The position numbers and the translations under genes were made by a program. The notes under the pieces are model-generated. The model did no database searches. It was not told where the DNA came from and saw only the letters and a program-made list of their open reading frames with translations. From Planomicrobium sp. CPCC 101110 (GTDB lineage Bacteria; Bacillota; Bacilli; Bacillales_A; Planococcaceae): 64,000 bases of DNA. Numbering within the stretch: position 1 is the stretch's first letter; each line of letters opens with the position of its first letter. The stretch spans positions 372,001 to 436,000 of the forward strand of contig NZ_VOHD01000006.1 in the NCBI RefSeq assembly GCF_007859395.1. The letters run 5' to 3'. Shown one piece after another: positions 9,355-18,464 of the stretch.

Positions 9355-9966
9355 ATGTATATTCCAAAGTATTTTAAGATTGCAGATTTCGAGGAAATCC
9401 GGGAATTTGTTCAACACAATGCATTCGGGACACTTGTCACAACCAAAAAAGGAAGACCGATTGCGACTCATTTGCCTTTACAGTTGATAAAGGAAGAAGA
9501 GGATTACTATATAACCGGCCATATGGCTTACGGGAATCCACAGTGGCGGTCATTCGAAACGTCTGAAGAGGCATTAGTCATGTTCCAAGGGCCGCACGCT
9601 TACATCTCTTCTTCCTGGTACGAACATAAAAATGTCCCGACCTGGAACTATCAGTCGGTTCATATATATGGTCCAGCACACACGTTGAACGAAGAAGAAC
9701 TGAAACAGGACTTGGCCAAGTTGCTGCAGAAATACGAAAGCCACCGCGAGAATCCGGTTCTATGGGATAATCTCTCCCCTTCGCTGCTGGAGAAAGAATT
9801 GAAAGGAATTGTCGGATTTAAGATTCATGTGAAAGAAGTCCAGGGTGCCTATAAAATGAGCCAGAATCGAAATGAAACGGATTATCGGAATATCGTTGAG
9901 CAATTGCAGAACGAAAAAAATCCGAATGCAAAGCAAATGGCGGAAGTGATGAAAAAGAAATTATAA
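9355..9966 (+). CDS. paiB: PaiB, FMN-binding split-barrel protein
   Basis: A 203-residue full-length PaiB: MYIPKYFKIADFEEIREFVQ at the N-terminus, THLPLQL, the conserved GPHAYISSSWY and VPTWNYQSVHIYG blocks, and the C-terminal GIVGFKIHVKEVQGAYKMSQ. The fold is that of FMN-dependent flavin reductases. In B. subtilis paiB sits beside paiA and is reported to repress protease and sporulation genes. Here it is 8 kb from paiA, next to a LysE exporter, while a deleted paiB copy remains beside paiA. The start follows AAGGAG at 9340-9345. Confidence 0.9.
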   Translation: MYIPKYFKIADFEEIREFVQHNAFGTLVTTKKGRPIATHLPLQLIKEEEDYYITGHMAYGNPQWRSFETSEEALVMFQGPHAYISSSWYEHKNVPTWNYQSVHIYGPAHTLNEEELKQDLAKLLQKYESHRENPVLWDNLSPSLLEKELKGIVGFKIHVKEVQGAYKMSQNRNETDYRNIVEQLQNEKNPNAKQMAEVMKKKL

Positions 9967-10463
9967 GATTATCTGCAAGCCGATGTTTCTTTTTTTCGTG
10001 TGCAGCACGATTTTGCTTTTGACGTTGCGTTAGAAGCAGGATTCTCAATCTTCATTCTCTGTCTCATTTGTCACGTAATCGAAGAGCGATTTCAGGGCGT
10101 TAACGATAGGGTGACGATTGCCTGTCTTCAGTTTTTGACGGTCTGGTTCGCGTGACCAACTGTTCCTTCTTTTGAAAACCCAATATGCAGCTCCACACCC
10201 AGCTTTATTGGATTGGCCGCTAACGAAGAAGGCCGCAGCTTCTGTTAAGTTTTCACAGAGCAATTACCGGAAGAAGCATTGATAACGATAGAGACACTGA
10301 AGAAAGATACCGGCCGCAGAAGTTTTCGATAGGATTATACTCGATTATGCAGAAAGGCAGTTTACCCCATTGGAAGAGACCTGCTAAAAAGGCATTTTGC
10401 CCAAAGCAGGCCTCTTCAGTTGGCAGTTAATAAATTGTAGAATCATTTTTCTTTTCTTATGCT
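9967..10463. other. intergenic region with one strong hairpin and no supported gene
   Basis: A stem GAAGAGaCCTGCT...AGCAGGcCTCTTC occupies 10373-10417. It has no T run, so it is a weak terminator candidate for ppdK; on the minus strand its single mismatch becomes a G-T pair. A minus-strand reading frame at 10045-10263 (72 codons, TTG start) has no ribosome site and no recognisable family, although its end (NALKSLFDYVTNETENED) looks protein-like. A short plus-strand end (LPEEALITIETLKKDTGRR) is open at about 10266-10330. These may be fragments of lost genes. Confidence 0.4.
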
Positions 10464-13130
10464 TCAGTTTATAGACAATTTCCTTTTTTGAAGTTCATTT
10501 TTGACAGCGGCTTGAGCAGCTGCTAGGCGTGCTAATGGAACACGGTATGGAGAGCAACTGACATAATCCAGTCCTTGCAAGCAGCAAAACTCGATCGATG
10601 TTTTTTCTCCGCCATGTTCTCCACAGATCCCTGTTTTTAATTGGGGCCGGGTCTGTTTCCCTAATTGGATGCCTGTCTTCATGAGGGCCCCCACTCCTGA
10701 TTGATCTAGTACAGCGAATGGATTATCAGGAAGAATCTTGTTTTCAATATAATCTTTTAAAAATTTTGCTTCTGCATCATCACGGCTATAGCCGAAAGTG
10801 GTTTGCGTCAAGTCATTTGTTCCAAAAGAAAAGAAGTCCGCTTCAGCAGCAATTTCATTTGCCGTCAGCGCCGCCCGCGGCACTTCAATCATCGTACCAA
10901 TGGTGTATTCGATGGGAATTCCCGTTTTATTTTGAACTGCCACTGCAGTATCATTGACCAATTGGCGCATGATTTTCAATTCATTCACATGGCCGACAAG
11001 CGGAATCATGATTTCAGGTTTTACAGTAATTCCTTTGCTTTCCAACGCTGCAGCTGTGTTAAAGATGGCTGTTGCCTGCATTTGATAGATTTCGGGATAG
11101 ATGATGCCAAGCCGGCATCCCCGGTGGCCAAGCATCGGATTGGATTCATGCAATTGGCGGACACGTTTCAGCAGTTTTTCTTTATCAGCGAGTTGAGGCG
11201 AGTCCGGTTCCAGAATTTGCATTTTCGCCACTTCCACCGCTAAATGCTCTTTGTCAGGCAAAAATTCATGGAGCGGGGGATCCAGCAGGCGGATGGTGAC
11301 CGGAAGTCCCTGCATCGCTTGAAAGATTCCTTCAAAATCGCTTTCCTGCATCGGCAACAAGAAATCAAGCGCCCGTTTTCTTTCCTCTTCGGTTTCTGCA
11401 AGTATCATTTGCTGAACGATCGGGACACGGTCCGCTTCCATGAACATATGCTCTGTCCGGCATAACCCGATGCCTTCCGCTCCAAATTCCACCGCTTTTT
11501 TGGCATCTTCCGGATTGTCTGCATTTGCTCGGACATCAATTGTCCGTTCTTGATCTGCCCAAGACAGCAATAGCCCGAATTCATCAGACAATTCAGGATC
11601 AATCATCGGGATTTCGCCAACGATAATTTCACCTGTACCTCCGTCAATCGTTATCGTTTCCAAGTGCTTAACGACGGTATCCCCTACTTGGAATTGCTGT
11701 TGCTGCATATCGATTTTCAATGCTTCACAACCGCAGATGCAGGATTTCCCCATGCCTCTGGCCACCACTGCCGCATGGCTTGTCATTCCGCCTCGGCTTG
11801 TCACGACGCCTTGCGATGCAATAATACCATGAATATCATCTGGTGTCGTTTCCGACCGGACCAAGATCACCTTTACGCCTTCTATGTGCAACTGCTCCGC
11901 TTCATCCGGATCAAAAACAACTTTTCCAGTAGCTGCTCCAGGCGAAGCCGGCAACCCTTTCGCCAATATATTCTTTTGGTATTTATCATCGATCCGCCGG
12001 TGAAGCAGCTGATTCAGCTGTTCCGGTTCAACGCGGCCAATCGCCTCTCTTTGGGTAAGCACGCCTTCTTTCACCATCTCGACCGCGATTCGAATAGCAG
12101 CTTGTGCAGTTCGCTTGCCATTTCTTGTTTGCAGGATGAAGAGCTCTCCGTGTTCTACCGTGAATTCGATATCCTGCATATCCCGGTAATGATGTTCAAG
12201 ACGGTTGCACACTTCAACAAATTGACTGAATACCTCAGGCATGTCCTTCTGCAAAGTTTCGATTGGATGCGGCGTCCGTATTCCCGCTACAACGTCTTCA
12301 CCTTGAGCATTTATAAGGTATTCCCCATATAACAAGGCTTCACCTGTGGATGGATTGCGGGTAAAAGCCACTCCGGTACCGGAATCATTGCCCATATTGC
12401 CAAATACCATGCTCTGGATATTTACCGCTGTGCCATAATGGCCAGGAATCTTATTCAATTGGCGGTATACGATTGCCCGCTGGTTATTCCATGAATCGAA
12501 TACAGCGTGGATTGCTAAGAAAAGCTGTTCCAAGGGGTCCTGCGGAAACTCTTGCCTGATATGTTTTTTCACGATTCCTTTATAATCTGAGATGATTTCT
12601 TTCCAATCTTCAGCCGTCATTTCTGGATCACTGTGATAGCCTTTTGCTTCTCTTCTTTTTTCAAGATGCTGCTCAAAATAAAACACATCTATTTCCAATA
12701 CGACATTCGAGAACATTTGGATAAAACGCCGGTATGAATCGTATGCAAAGCGAGGATTATCCGTCAAATGGGCTATCGCTTCGACAGTTTGGTCATTCAT
12801 CCCAAGATTCAATACCGTGTCCATCATGCCCGGCATTGAAAAGACGGACCCAGAACGGACTGAAACCAGCAGCGGGTTGACTGTGCCGCCGAGTTTCTTC
12901 CCAGTCGCTTTTTCCAATCGAGCCAATGCTTCCAGTATTTCCGATTCCACTTCTTCTTGTATACGCTTTCCTGAATTGTAATAATCATTGCACGCTTGTG
13001 AGGATATGGTGAAGCCATAAGGGACAGGCAACCCGATATTTGTCATTTCAGCCAAGTTAGCCCCTTTGCCGCCAAGGATTTCTTTCATTTCGCTGTTTCC
13101 TTCATCAAACATGTACACCATCTTTGTCAT
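10464..13130 (-). CDS. ppdK: pyruvate, phosphate dikinase
   Basis: An 888-residue enzyme that interconverts pyruvate, ATP and phosphate with PEP, AMP and pyrophosphate. The domain order is typical: ATP-grasp nucleotide-binding domain (GGKGANLAEM near the start, VSVRSGSVFSMPGMMDTVLN), central swivelling phosphohistidine domain with TSRGGMTSHAAVVARGMGK (catalytic His, with the regulatory Thr two residues before it), and a C-terminal PEP/pyruvate TIM barrel (GFGAEGIGLCRTEHMF-like block, FGTNDLTQTT, GICGEHGG). The ATG at 13130 follows AAGGGGG; an in-frame TTG 18 bases upstream is less likely. It is 56 bases downstream of its regulator gene ppsR, so they are probably one operon. Confidence 0.95.
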   Translation of the reverse strand: MTKMVYMFDEGNSEMKEILGGKGANLAEMTNIGLPVPYGFTISSQACNDYYNSGKRIQEEVESEILEALARLEKATGKKLGGTVNPLLVSVRSGSVFSMPGMMDTVLNLGMNDQTVEAIAHLTDNPRFAYDSYRRFIQMFSNVVLEIDVFYFEQHLEKRREAKGYHSDPEMTAEDWKEIISDYKGIVKKHIRQEFPQDPLEQLFLAIHAVFDSWNNQRAIVYRQLNKIPGHYGTAVNIQSMVFGNMGNDSGTGVAFTRNPSTGEALLYGEYLINAQGEDVVAGIRTPHPIETLQKDMPEVFSQFVEVCNRLEHHYRDMQDIEFTVEHGELFILQTRNGKRTAQAAIRIAVEMVKEGVLTQREAIGRVEPEQLNQLLHRRIDDKYQKNILAKGLPASPGAATGKVVFDPDEAEQLHIEGVKVILVRSETTPDDIHGIIASQGVVTSRGGMTSHAAVVARGMGKSCICGCEALKIDMQQQQFQVGDTVVKHLETITIDGGTGEIIVGEIPMIDPELSDEFGLLLSWADQERTIDVRANADNPEDAKKAVEFGAEGIGLCRTEHMFMEADRVPIVQQMILAETEEERKRALDFLLPMQESDFEGIFQAMQGLPVTIRLLDPPLHEFLPDKEHLAVEVAKMQILEPDSPQLADKEKLLKRVRQLHESNPMLGHRGCRLGIIYPEIYQMQATAIFNTAAALESKGITVKPEIMIPLVGHVNELKIMRQLVNDTAVAVQNKTGIPIEYTIGTMIEVPRAALTANEIAAEADFFSFGTNDLTQTTFGYSRDDAEAKFLKDYIENKILPDNPFAVLDQSGVGALMKTGIQLGKQTRPQLKTGICGEHGGEKTSIEFCCLQGLDYVSCSPYRVPLARLAAAQAAVKNELQKRKLSIN

Positions 13131-13186
13131 TCTCAGTACCCCCTTCAAATGAATAAATCACATAAAGCTATCTGGCGGAACCTGTC

Positions 13187-13990
13187 TTACAAATCCAGAA
13201 TATCCATTACATCATTCGCTGTTTCTTCAATCGCCTTGTTCGATACATTTATGACTGGACAACCGATCCTCTTCATTATTTTCTCCGCGTAATCGAGCTC
13301 TTCCAAAATCCGATCCAATTGGGCATAAGTGGCATTCGGCTGCAATCCCATTTTTTTCAGGCGTTCTTTGCGGATTGCATTCAAACTATCCGGCTTGATT
13401 ATCAATCCGATGCACCTTCCTTTAGGCACATCAAACAACTCAGTCGGCACCGGAACTTCAGGGACCAAAGGGATGTTAGCAACTTTGAACCCTCTATATG
13501 CAAGATACATGGATAATGGCGTTTTCGAAGTCCGCGAAACACCAATCAAAACGATATCCGCTTTTTTGATGCCTTCAATATCCCGGGCATCATCATATTT
13601 TACAGCGAATTCAATCGCTTCGACTTTTTGGAAGTATTTTTCATCCAGTACTCGCGTAAGTCCGGGGGTGTGTGCTGGCTCCCGTTTGAATTTTTGCACA
13701 AACGCATCCATCAAAGGGGCCAGAAGGTCGACCGCTGTTATATTTTCTTCACGGGCACGTTTGTTCAGATAATCCCTTAAATCATCTACTACTATTGTGA
13801 AGACAATGATAGAATGCTCTCTTGTTGCTTTTTGAATGACTTCCTCTATATCCGACTCTCTGCTGACATGCGAAGTCTGGTGAATTTCAACTTTTTCTTC
13901 AAGGAATTGAACAGCTACAGCTTTCACTACGCGTTGGGCTGTTTCCCCTATCGAATCAGACAGGACATAAACAATTTCTTTTCGGCTCAT
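13187..13990 (-). CDS. ppsR: pyruvate, phosphate dikinase regulatory protein (PpsR/PSRP, DUF299)
   Basis: A 267-residue bifunctional kinase/pyrophosphorylase that inactivates PPDK by ADP-dependent phosphorylation of the threonine near its catalytic histidine, and reactivates it by phosphorolysis. Seen here: the N-terminal YVLSDSIGETAQRVVKA, the P-loop-like GVSRTSKTPLSMYLA, and the conserved NIPLVPEVPVP and GLIIKPDSLNAIRKERL. The ATG at 13990 is chosen because GGGAGGAG lies just upstream; an open 35-codon extension (to 14095) does not look like part of the family. In B. subtilis the homologue follows ccpN; no ccpN is seen here. Confidence 0.93.
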   Translation of the reverse strand: MSRKEIVYVLSDSIGETAQRVVKAVAVQFLEEKVEIHQTSHVSRESDIEEVIQKATREHSIIVFTIVVDDLRDYLNKRAREENITAVDLLAPLMDAFVQKFKREPAHTPGLTRVLDEKYFQKVEAIEFAVKYDDARDIEGIKKADIVLIGVSRTSKTPLSMYLAYRGFKVANIPLVPEVPVPTELFDVPKGRCIGLIIKPDSLNAIRKERLKKMGLQPNATYAQLDRILEELDYAEKIMKRIGCPVINVSNKAIEETANDVMDILDL

Positions 13991-14720
13991 TCCACTTGCT
14001 CCTCCCAGCTGCTCCAATTTCTGCATCGTTAAAATCCGGTACGTCATAGCCGGCCAAAGTACGATCCCTACTTCTATAATTGTCGAATCAACCAAAATCC
14101 CGAGTTTTTAAGATGGACTGCCGTTCTGCTTCCGGCTTATTGAAAACAAGTATTCGGTCTAAAGCCCAGTTCAACGGCATTTCTGCAATTGCAAAGGCGG
14201 TTGGTGTGCCAATATGCGCAACACTTCTTCTTTTCACTCTGCATCCGATTCCATCGCAAGCAATTCCTTTTCTATCTTCATAGGCCATTCTCCTGTACAA
14301 GACATCCTCAAAAGGGTCTTTTCCTTAATAAATAGGCTCCAATAAAAGAAATCAGAAAAAATCCGATAACCTACCTCCATCTTTTTTACAAATGTTCTGA
14401 TTGTGAACATTTGATATTACGATAATTATAAAAGCGCTTTCAAAAGAAATCAATACCGTTTAAAGAATATTTAGAAAAATCATGTAAATGCATATAGCTT
14501 CCCATTCATATAAGATTATGCCGAAAAACTGTTTTTCAGTAAAAAATGGATTTTAGGATCCCTAATTCAACATGGTGCTTTAATGAAGATTAAGCTGCCT
14601 TTCAAGGCAACTTTTTCTTTTTATCAGGAAACTGCGAATTTACAGCGATAATGAAATTCCAAATTAAAAAGCTCAGCATCTCTAAAAATCGAACTAGAGA
14701 AATTGAGCTTTTCAGTTACT
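13991..14720. other. gene-poor region with gene remnants and two hairpins
   Basis: No complete gene is supported. Minus-strand open stretches at about 14088-14288 and 14320-14385 (the latter reading VIGFFLISFIGAYLLRKRPF, a membrane-like end without a start) suggest decayed coding DNA. A hairpin with a T run on the plus strand lies at 14592-14621 (GCTGCCTT/AAGGCAAC, then T-rich), and an inverted repeat AAAAGCTCA...TGAGCTTTT at 14667-14712. Neither has an obvious intact gene before it. Confidence 0.4.
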
Positions 14721-14840
14721 TCATTTATTTATTGAATTCATTAACTGGAAGAAGTATTGAGGTTCACGTGTCTTATTTAGGTCATACCATGAATGTAATG
14801 CATCAGGTGTAACTACATCTATTTTTTTCAGTACCTCCAT
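14721..14840 (-). CDS. short open frame, probable gene remnant
   Basis: A 39-codon frame with ATG at 14840 (product MEVLKKIDVVTPDALHSWYD...), ending just before the hairpin at 14667-14712. The frame stays open six codons further upstream (VREEFA), which suggests a truncated longer protein. It follows the ABC permease by 20 bases on the same strand. It has no convincing ribosome site and no family I recognise. Confidence 0.25.
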   Translation of the reverse strand: MEVLKKIDVVTPDALHSWYDLNKTREPQYFFQLMNSINK

Positions 14841-14860
14841 TGCAAATTCTTCTCTTACGG

Positions 14861-15730
14861 TTATACATCCCGATTTTTAAAACTGTAAATGGAAAAAACC
14901 ACGGCAGCTGCCCCGTAAAGCACTGCATACCAGACCATGATATTCCCCGGGGTGGAGATGCTCGTGAACATCCCGCCTTGTGCGATTGACAAAGGATTAT
15001 CCGCCGAATCAAACAACAAGATAGTCATCTTCCGGTACATGGAATCGATCGGGAAAACGAGGCTCATGACTATTCCGATGTTCACTAAACTTGTTTTCTC
15101 AACCACTGCGCCGAACTGCTCAATAAACCCGCCGATAAAGGCGGCACCATACAGGATGATTGCCACGATTCCTGCATTCAGCGTAGTCATCCGCGTGCTT
15201 AGCAAAACACCGAATGCCACCAAAACAAAAGGCTGGATTGCAAACACGCTTACCGCCTTGATCATCTGAAATGGCTCGATATCCAAGGCCATCCATTCCG
15301 CCCCAATCCCTTGATGCAGAAAGATGATGCTAAAAAACAGGGAAATGGCATAAGCGATCAGCAGAAAAGCCAGGCCGAGAAATTTTCCCAGCACAAATTG
15401 GGACCTGGAAATCGGCCGCATCAGCCATGTATCGATTTGATGGCTAGAAACTTCACCTGAAATAGCGCTGACACTGGACATGATCGCAAGCAAAGCTGTA
15501 ATAAAAGAAGAAAAATAAAGGCCTACTCCCAATAGTTGCGATGCGACAAATTGCTGCATCAAAAAGGCTTCCGTCCCTTGTCCGCCATCTCCGGCTTCCG
15601 CTCCTTCTTTTCCGGCAAAATAGATGGCTGTTCCATAAAGCGCCAGAAAAATGAGCGTCATGATGATCGTAATCAGGAAAATCCGTTTTGATATCATTTC
15701 TTTGACGGTCAATTTACCGATTGTCCACAT
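14861..15730 (-). CDS. ABC-2 type transporter permease
   Basis: A 289-residue membrane protein with about six hydrophobic helices: an N-terminal one (IFLITIIMTLIFLALYGTAI), an extracytoplasmic loop with acidic residues, then helices around LLGVGLYFSSFITALLAIMSS, FLGLAFLLIAYAISLFFS, FVLVAFGVLL, AIILYGAAFIGG and a C-terminal one. The SSHQIDTWLMRPISRSQFVLGK stretch is the coupling-helix region of ABC-2 permeases. It overlaps the ATPase gene by 17 bases and has its own ribosome site (AAGGAG), so the two products form one transporter. As the last gene of the sigma/anti-sigma operon it probably exports a compound linked to envelope stress (inference). Confidence 0.87.
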   Translation of the reverse strand: MWTIGKLTVKEMISKRIFLITIIMTLIFLALYGTAIYFAGKEGAEAGDGGQGTEAFLMQQFVASQLLGVGLYFSSFITALLAIMSSVSAISGEVSSHQIDTWLMRPISRSQFVLGKFLGLAFLLIAYAISLFFSIIFLHQGIGAEWMALDIEPFQMIKAVSVFAIQPFVLVAFGVLLSTRMTTLNAGIVAIILYGAAFIGGFIEQFGAVVEKTSLVNIGIVMSLVFPIDSMYRKMTILLFDSADNPLSIAQGGMFTSISTPGNIMVWYAVLYGAAAVVFSIYSFKNRDV

Positions 15731-16649
15731 AAGCGCTCTCCTTTTTCCGGTTTACCCAATGCATGAAAACATCTTCCAAATGAGGTGTGATTGGTTTTAC
15801 TTCATGGACATCCACCTTTCCGGAAGACAGATGATGCAGGATTTTCGGGATATCCCGTTCATCCTCAAGCTGGAGGATCCACCGTGTGCGCCCTTCTTCT
15901 TCATTGCCTTTTTGCCAGCTCTTTATGAATGGTGGAAACTGCACAGCACCTGTTCCCGCAGTTACAATTTCAACTTGCGCTTCAGTCATCATCAACTCCC
16001 TCCATGCCCCTTGTGCAACAATTTCTCCTTGGTGGACAATCGAGACGTTGTCACATACAGACTCCACCTCATATAACAGATGGCTGTTCAAAAAAACGGT
16101 CTTTCCTTGGTCCCGGAGATACACCATAAGATCGCGGACGTCTTTTCGCCCGATTGGGTCCAGTGCAGAAGTCGGCTCATCAAGAAAAATCACTTTCGGA
16201 TCATTTAAAATGGCGCAAGCTAGCCCGATCCGTTGAGACATCCCTTTTGAAAATCCGCTGATCCGGCCCGTTTCCCTTCCCGCCATCCCGACTAGCTCTA
16301 TGACTTCTTCGATTCGTCTGCTTCGTTGCCTGGCCGGAATTTTGCACAGTTCCGCATGGCTTTCCAACAATTGCTTTCCCGTCAGCCAATCCGGGTAGCG
16401 AAACAGCTCCGGAAGATAGCCGACCTGTTCCCGGGACTTTGTCGTTCCGATAGGTTCTCCGAGAATATACCCCTCCCCGCCAGTCGGCTGCAAAAGCCCC
16501 AGCAGCGTCCGGACAAAGGTGCTTTTCCCTGAACCATTCGGCCCTAAAAAACCATACACAATCCCTTCACCTACGGATAACGTCACATCAGAAATGCCGC
16601 CTTTTCCATCATACGTTTTCGTTAACGATTTCGTCTGTATAACGTCCAT
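15714..16649 (-). CDS. ABC transporter ATP-binding protein
   Basis: A 311-residue ATPase with all motifs: Walker A GPNGSGKST (about residues 36-44), Q-loop VGYLPE, signature FSKGMSQRIGLA (LSGGQ variant), Walker B VIFLDEPTSALDP and H-loop FLNSHLL. The C-terminal 80 residues beyond the ATPase domain are typical of ABC-2 partners of the drug, lantibiotic or copper-type exporters. It lies 76 bases after the anti-sigma gene and overlaps the permease. The start follows GGGAGGAAGAGA. Confidence 0.92.
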   Translation of the reverse strand: MDVIQTKSLTKTYDGKGGISDVTLSVGEGIVYGFLGPNGSGKSTFVRTLLGLLQPTGGEGYILGEPIGTTKSREQVGYLPELFRYPDWLTGKQLLESHAELCKIPARQRSRRIEEVIELVGMAGRETGRISGFSKGMSQRIGLACAILNDPKVIFLDEPTSALDPIGRKDVRDLMVYLRDQGKTVFLNSHLLYEVESVCDNVSIVHQGEIVAQGAWRELMMTEAQVEIVTAGTGAVQFPPFIKSWQKGNEEEGRTRWILQLEDERDIPKILHHLSSGKVDVHEVKPITPHLEDVFMHWVNRKKESAYVDNR

Positions 16650-16725
16650 TCTCTTCCTCCCATAAGCAAATCAAGAAAAGTCCAGAGTGCATTTCGGCAA
16701 CTCTGAACTTTTGATCCGCTTTCAG

Positions 16726-17862
16726 TTAATTGGCTTGTTCGCCCAAAACCACCAATTCCTGCGATGTCATTTCGCCTTCAGTGAAAATCGTATGGATTTC
16801 GCCATTTCCCTGCCAAACAATATAGGACGCTTCCCCGCTTTCCACGGCAAATCCCTGGAATCCATTCACCCGGACTTCAGTCATCTCAGATCCTTCTGTT
16901 TTTGCATAAGGAATCGGCAAAGTCGTTTCAATGTTTTCGATTCTAGCAAGCTGGGTCTTCACATTTTCCGGTAAAAACGGAAGGGACAGCAGTGTAGCTC
17001 TCAGCTGCTCGATCGACACTCCTTCCGGAACATTGATTTCCGGAGATTTTGTGCGCATATAGGAAACATGTCGGCCTTCCAGCCCGTAATCCGTATGGAC
17101 CGCTTCATAGGTTGATACGGAAAAAGGCTTGCCATCCAGCAACGCTTCAAATTGCTGATCGGAACCCAGCTGGGCCAACAATTGGTTCGCTTTTTCTACA
17201 TTCAAGGTGAATGTTATGGTCGATTCAGGCATCACCCTTACCCCTTCAACGTCAAAATCACCTAGCTGGGATACTGAATGCCCTGCTTCTTCCGCCTGTT
17301 CTTTTGTTTCATAATACGTCGGCTCTCCTGTTCCCTCTACCATTTCCAGCTGCCCGATTCCTTTAAGGTCCAGCGTTCCGTCTTTGTTCTCGCTGACAAA
17401 GCTTTCGATTTCGCTTATGTCATTCTGGGTCAACGTCACTACCTCGAATTGATCCACACGGAACAACGACAAAAATTCATTTGCTTCCACCCGTACTTGC
17501 GGATGAGCCAGCGAGCTGAAAATAGCGGCTGCGGCGGCTCCTGAAATGAGCATGCGTTTGGTTCTGGTTTTCAACGTACTCCACCCCGTTCTTATTTTGG
17601 ACTTGTGATTTTCTGCCAGCTTCTGATTGCCGGCGTGCTGGAGATTATTCTCGAATTGAACCCATGCCTGATTGGAATCGATTTCTACGCCTTTCGCTTC
17701 CAGGGTTTTCTCGCAAAAAGTGTGGAGGCGCTGCAACTCATTGATGTTGCGGCGGCACATTCGGCAATGCTCCAAATGCTTCATAATCTGTTTTTTCTGG
17801 TCCCGGCTGACTTCCCCGTCTAAATATGCCTGCAGCACCCCCATATCATGGCAAGTCATCAT
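16726..17862 (-). CDS. membrane-anchored zinc-finger anti-sigma factor
   Basis: A 378-residue protein. The N-terminal 45 residues are a zinc-finger anti-sigma domain with CHDMGVLQAYLDGEVS and the HxxxCxxC element HLEHCRMCRRN. One membrane helix follows at about residues 103-120 (RMLISGAAAAAIFSSLAHP), leaving a large extracytoplasmic domain of about 255 residues rich in polar residues, probably the sensor. It would hold the ECF sigma factor inactive until a surface signal arrives. The start overlaps the sigma stop by four bases (ATGA), with AGGAGGG inside the end of the sigma gene, giving translational coupling and balanced synthesis. Confidence 0.87.
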   Translation of the reverse strand: MMTCHDMGVLQAYLDGEVSRDQKKQIMKHLEHCRMCRRNINELQRLHTFCEKTLEAKGVEIDSNQAWVQFENNLQHAGNQKLAENHKSKIRTGWSTLKTRTKRMLISGAAAAAIFSSLAHPQVRVEANEFLSLFRVDQFEVVTLTQNDISEIESFVSENKDGTLDLKGIGQLEMVEGTGEPTYYETKEQAEEAGHSVSQLGDFDVEGVRVMPESTITFTLNVEKANQLLAQLGSDQQFEALLDGKPFSVSTYEAVHTDYGLEGRHVSYMRTKSPEINVPEGVSIEQLRATLLSLPFLPENVKTQLARIENIETTLPIPYAKTEGSEMTEVRVNGFQGFAVESGEASYIVWQGNGEIHTIFTEGEMTSQELVVLGEQAN

Positions 17863-18404
17863 ATTTCCCTCCTTTCATCCATATAGCATTGTTTGAAGCG
17901 TTTTTTTGCCCGTGCTATCAAACTTCCGACGGAGATTTTATCAACGCCTTTACTCCTTGCAATTTCCTCGTAGCTATAGCCGGAGAATTTCATGATCAGA
18001 ATATCCCGGTCCCGTTCCGATAATTTCATCAAGGTTTTTTGGACTTCATCGATGTCTTCACGCATCATGTATCCGTCTTCAGCCGAACCCATTGCATTTT
18101 TTTCATAGATTTTCTGTTTATCGTTCCGGGCTTGATGGCGCTTTTCGCTGCGTATGTGATTATAGGCTGTATTAACCGCAACTTTTGTCAACCAGCCTGG
18201 CATATTTTGAATCGCTCTGCGATCAGTGTGATACAGCTTCATAAATACTTCCTGCGCTATATCTTCCGCAACGGCTTGTTCTTTAACAATGATGAGAATT
18301 TTTCGGACGACGAGGGAATAATGTTGTTTGAATAGATGTTGGAATGCATCTTCTTGTGACGAATTGCTGCTGTTCTGGGACAAGTTCGCCGTCACCTCCA
18401 TCAT
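17859..18404 (-). CDS. ECF RNA polymerase sigma factor
   Basis: A 181-residue sigma-70 family, ECF-type protein. Region 2 is at about 20-90 (FKQHYSLVVRKILIIVKEQAVAEDIAQEVFMKLY and the WLTKVAVNTAYNHIRSEKR block); region 4 is at about 115-170 (LSERDRDILIMKFSGYSYEEIARSKGVDKISVGSLIARAKKRF) with a helix-turn-helix. The ATG at 18404 (first of an ATGATG pair) is used because GGGAGGAAATA precedes it; a 14-codon extension upstream has no ribosome site. It is first in the sigma / anti-sigma / ABC ATPase / ABC permease operon, an order reminiscent of B. subtilis sigY-yxl. A likely self-recognised promoter is upstream. Confidence 0.92.
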   Translation of the reverse strand: MMEVTANLSQNSSNSSQEDAFQHLFKQHYSLVVRKILIIVKEQAVAEDIAQEVFMKLYHTDRRAIQNMPGWLTKVAVNTAYNHIRSEKRHQARNDKQKIYEKNAMGSAEDGYMMREDIDEVQKTLMKLSERDRDILIMKFSGYSYEEIARSKGVDKISVGSLIARAKKRFKQCYMDERREI

Positions 18405-18436
18405 TATTTCCTCCCTTCCAAAGCTCTTACTAGTAT

Positions 18437-18464
18437 GACACCACAAATCTGAATTTTGTGACAG
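18437..18464 (-). promoter_or_regulatory. candidate ECF autoregulatory promoter
   Basis: On the minus strand TGTCACA (18464-18458) is followed after 17 bases by TGTC (18440-18437), about 33 bases before the sigma start. A TGTCACA -35 with a GTC-type -10 resembles known ECF promoters (for example the ECF41 type). The spacer also holds the inverted repeat CACAAA...TTTGTG (18442-18460). Confidence 0.4.

Noticed and set aside
13991-14095. N-terminal extension of ppsR
   Set aside because: The family begins near MSRKEIVYVLSDSIGET, and GGGAGGAG sits right before that ATG.
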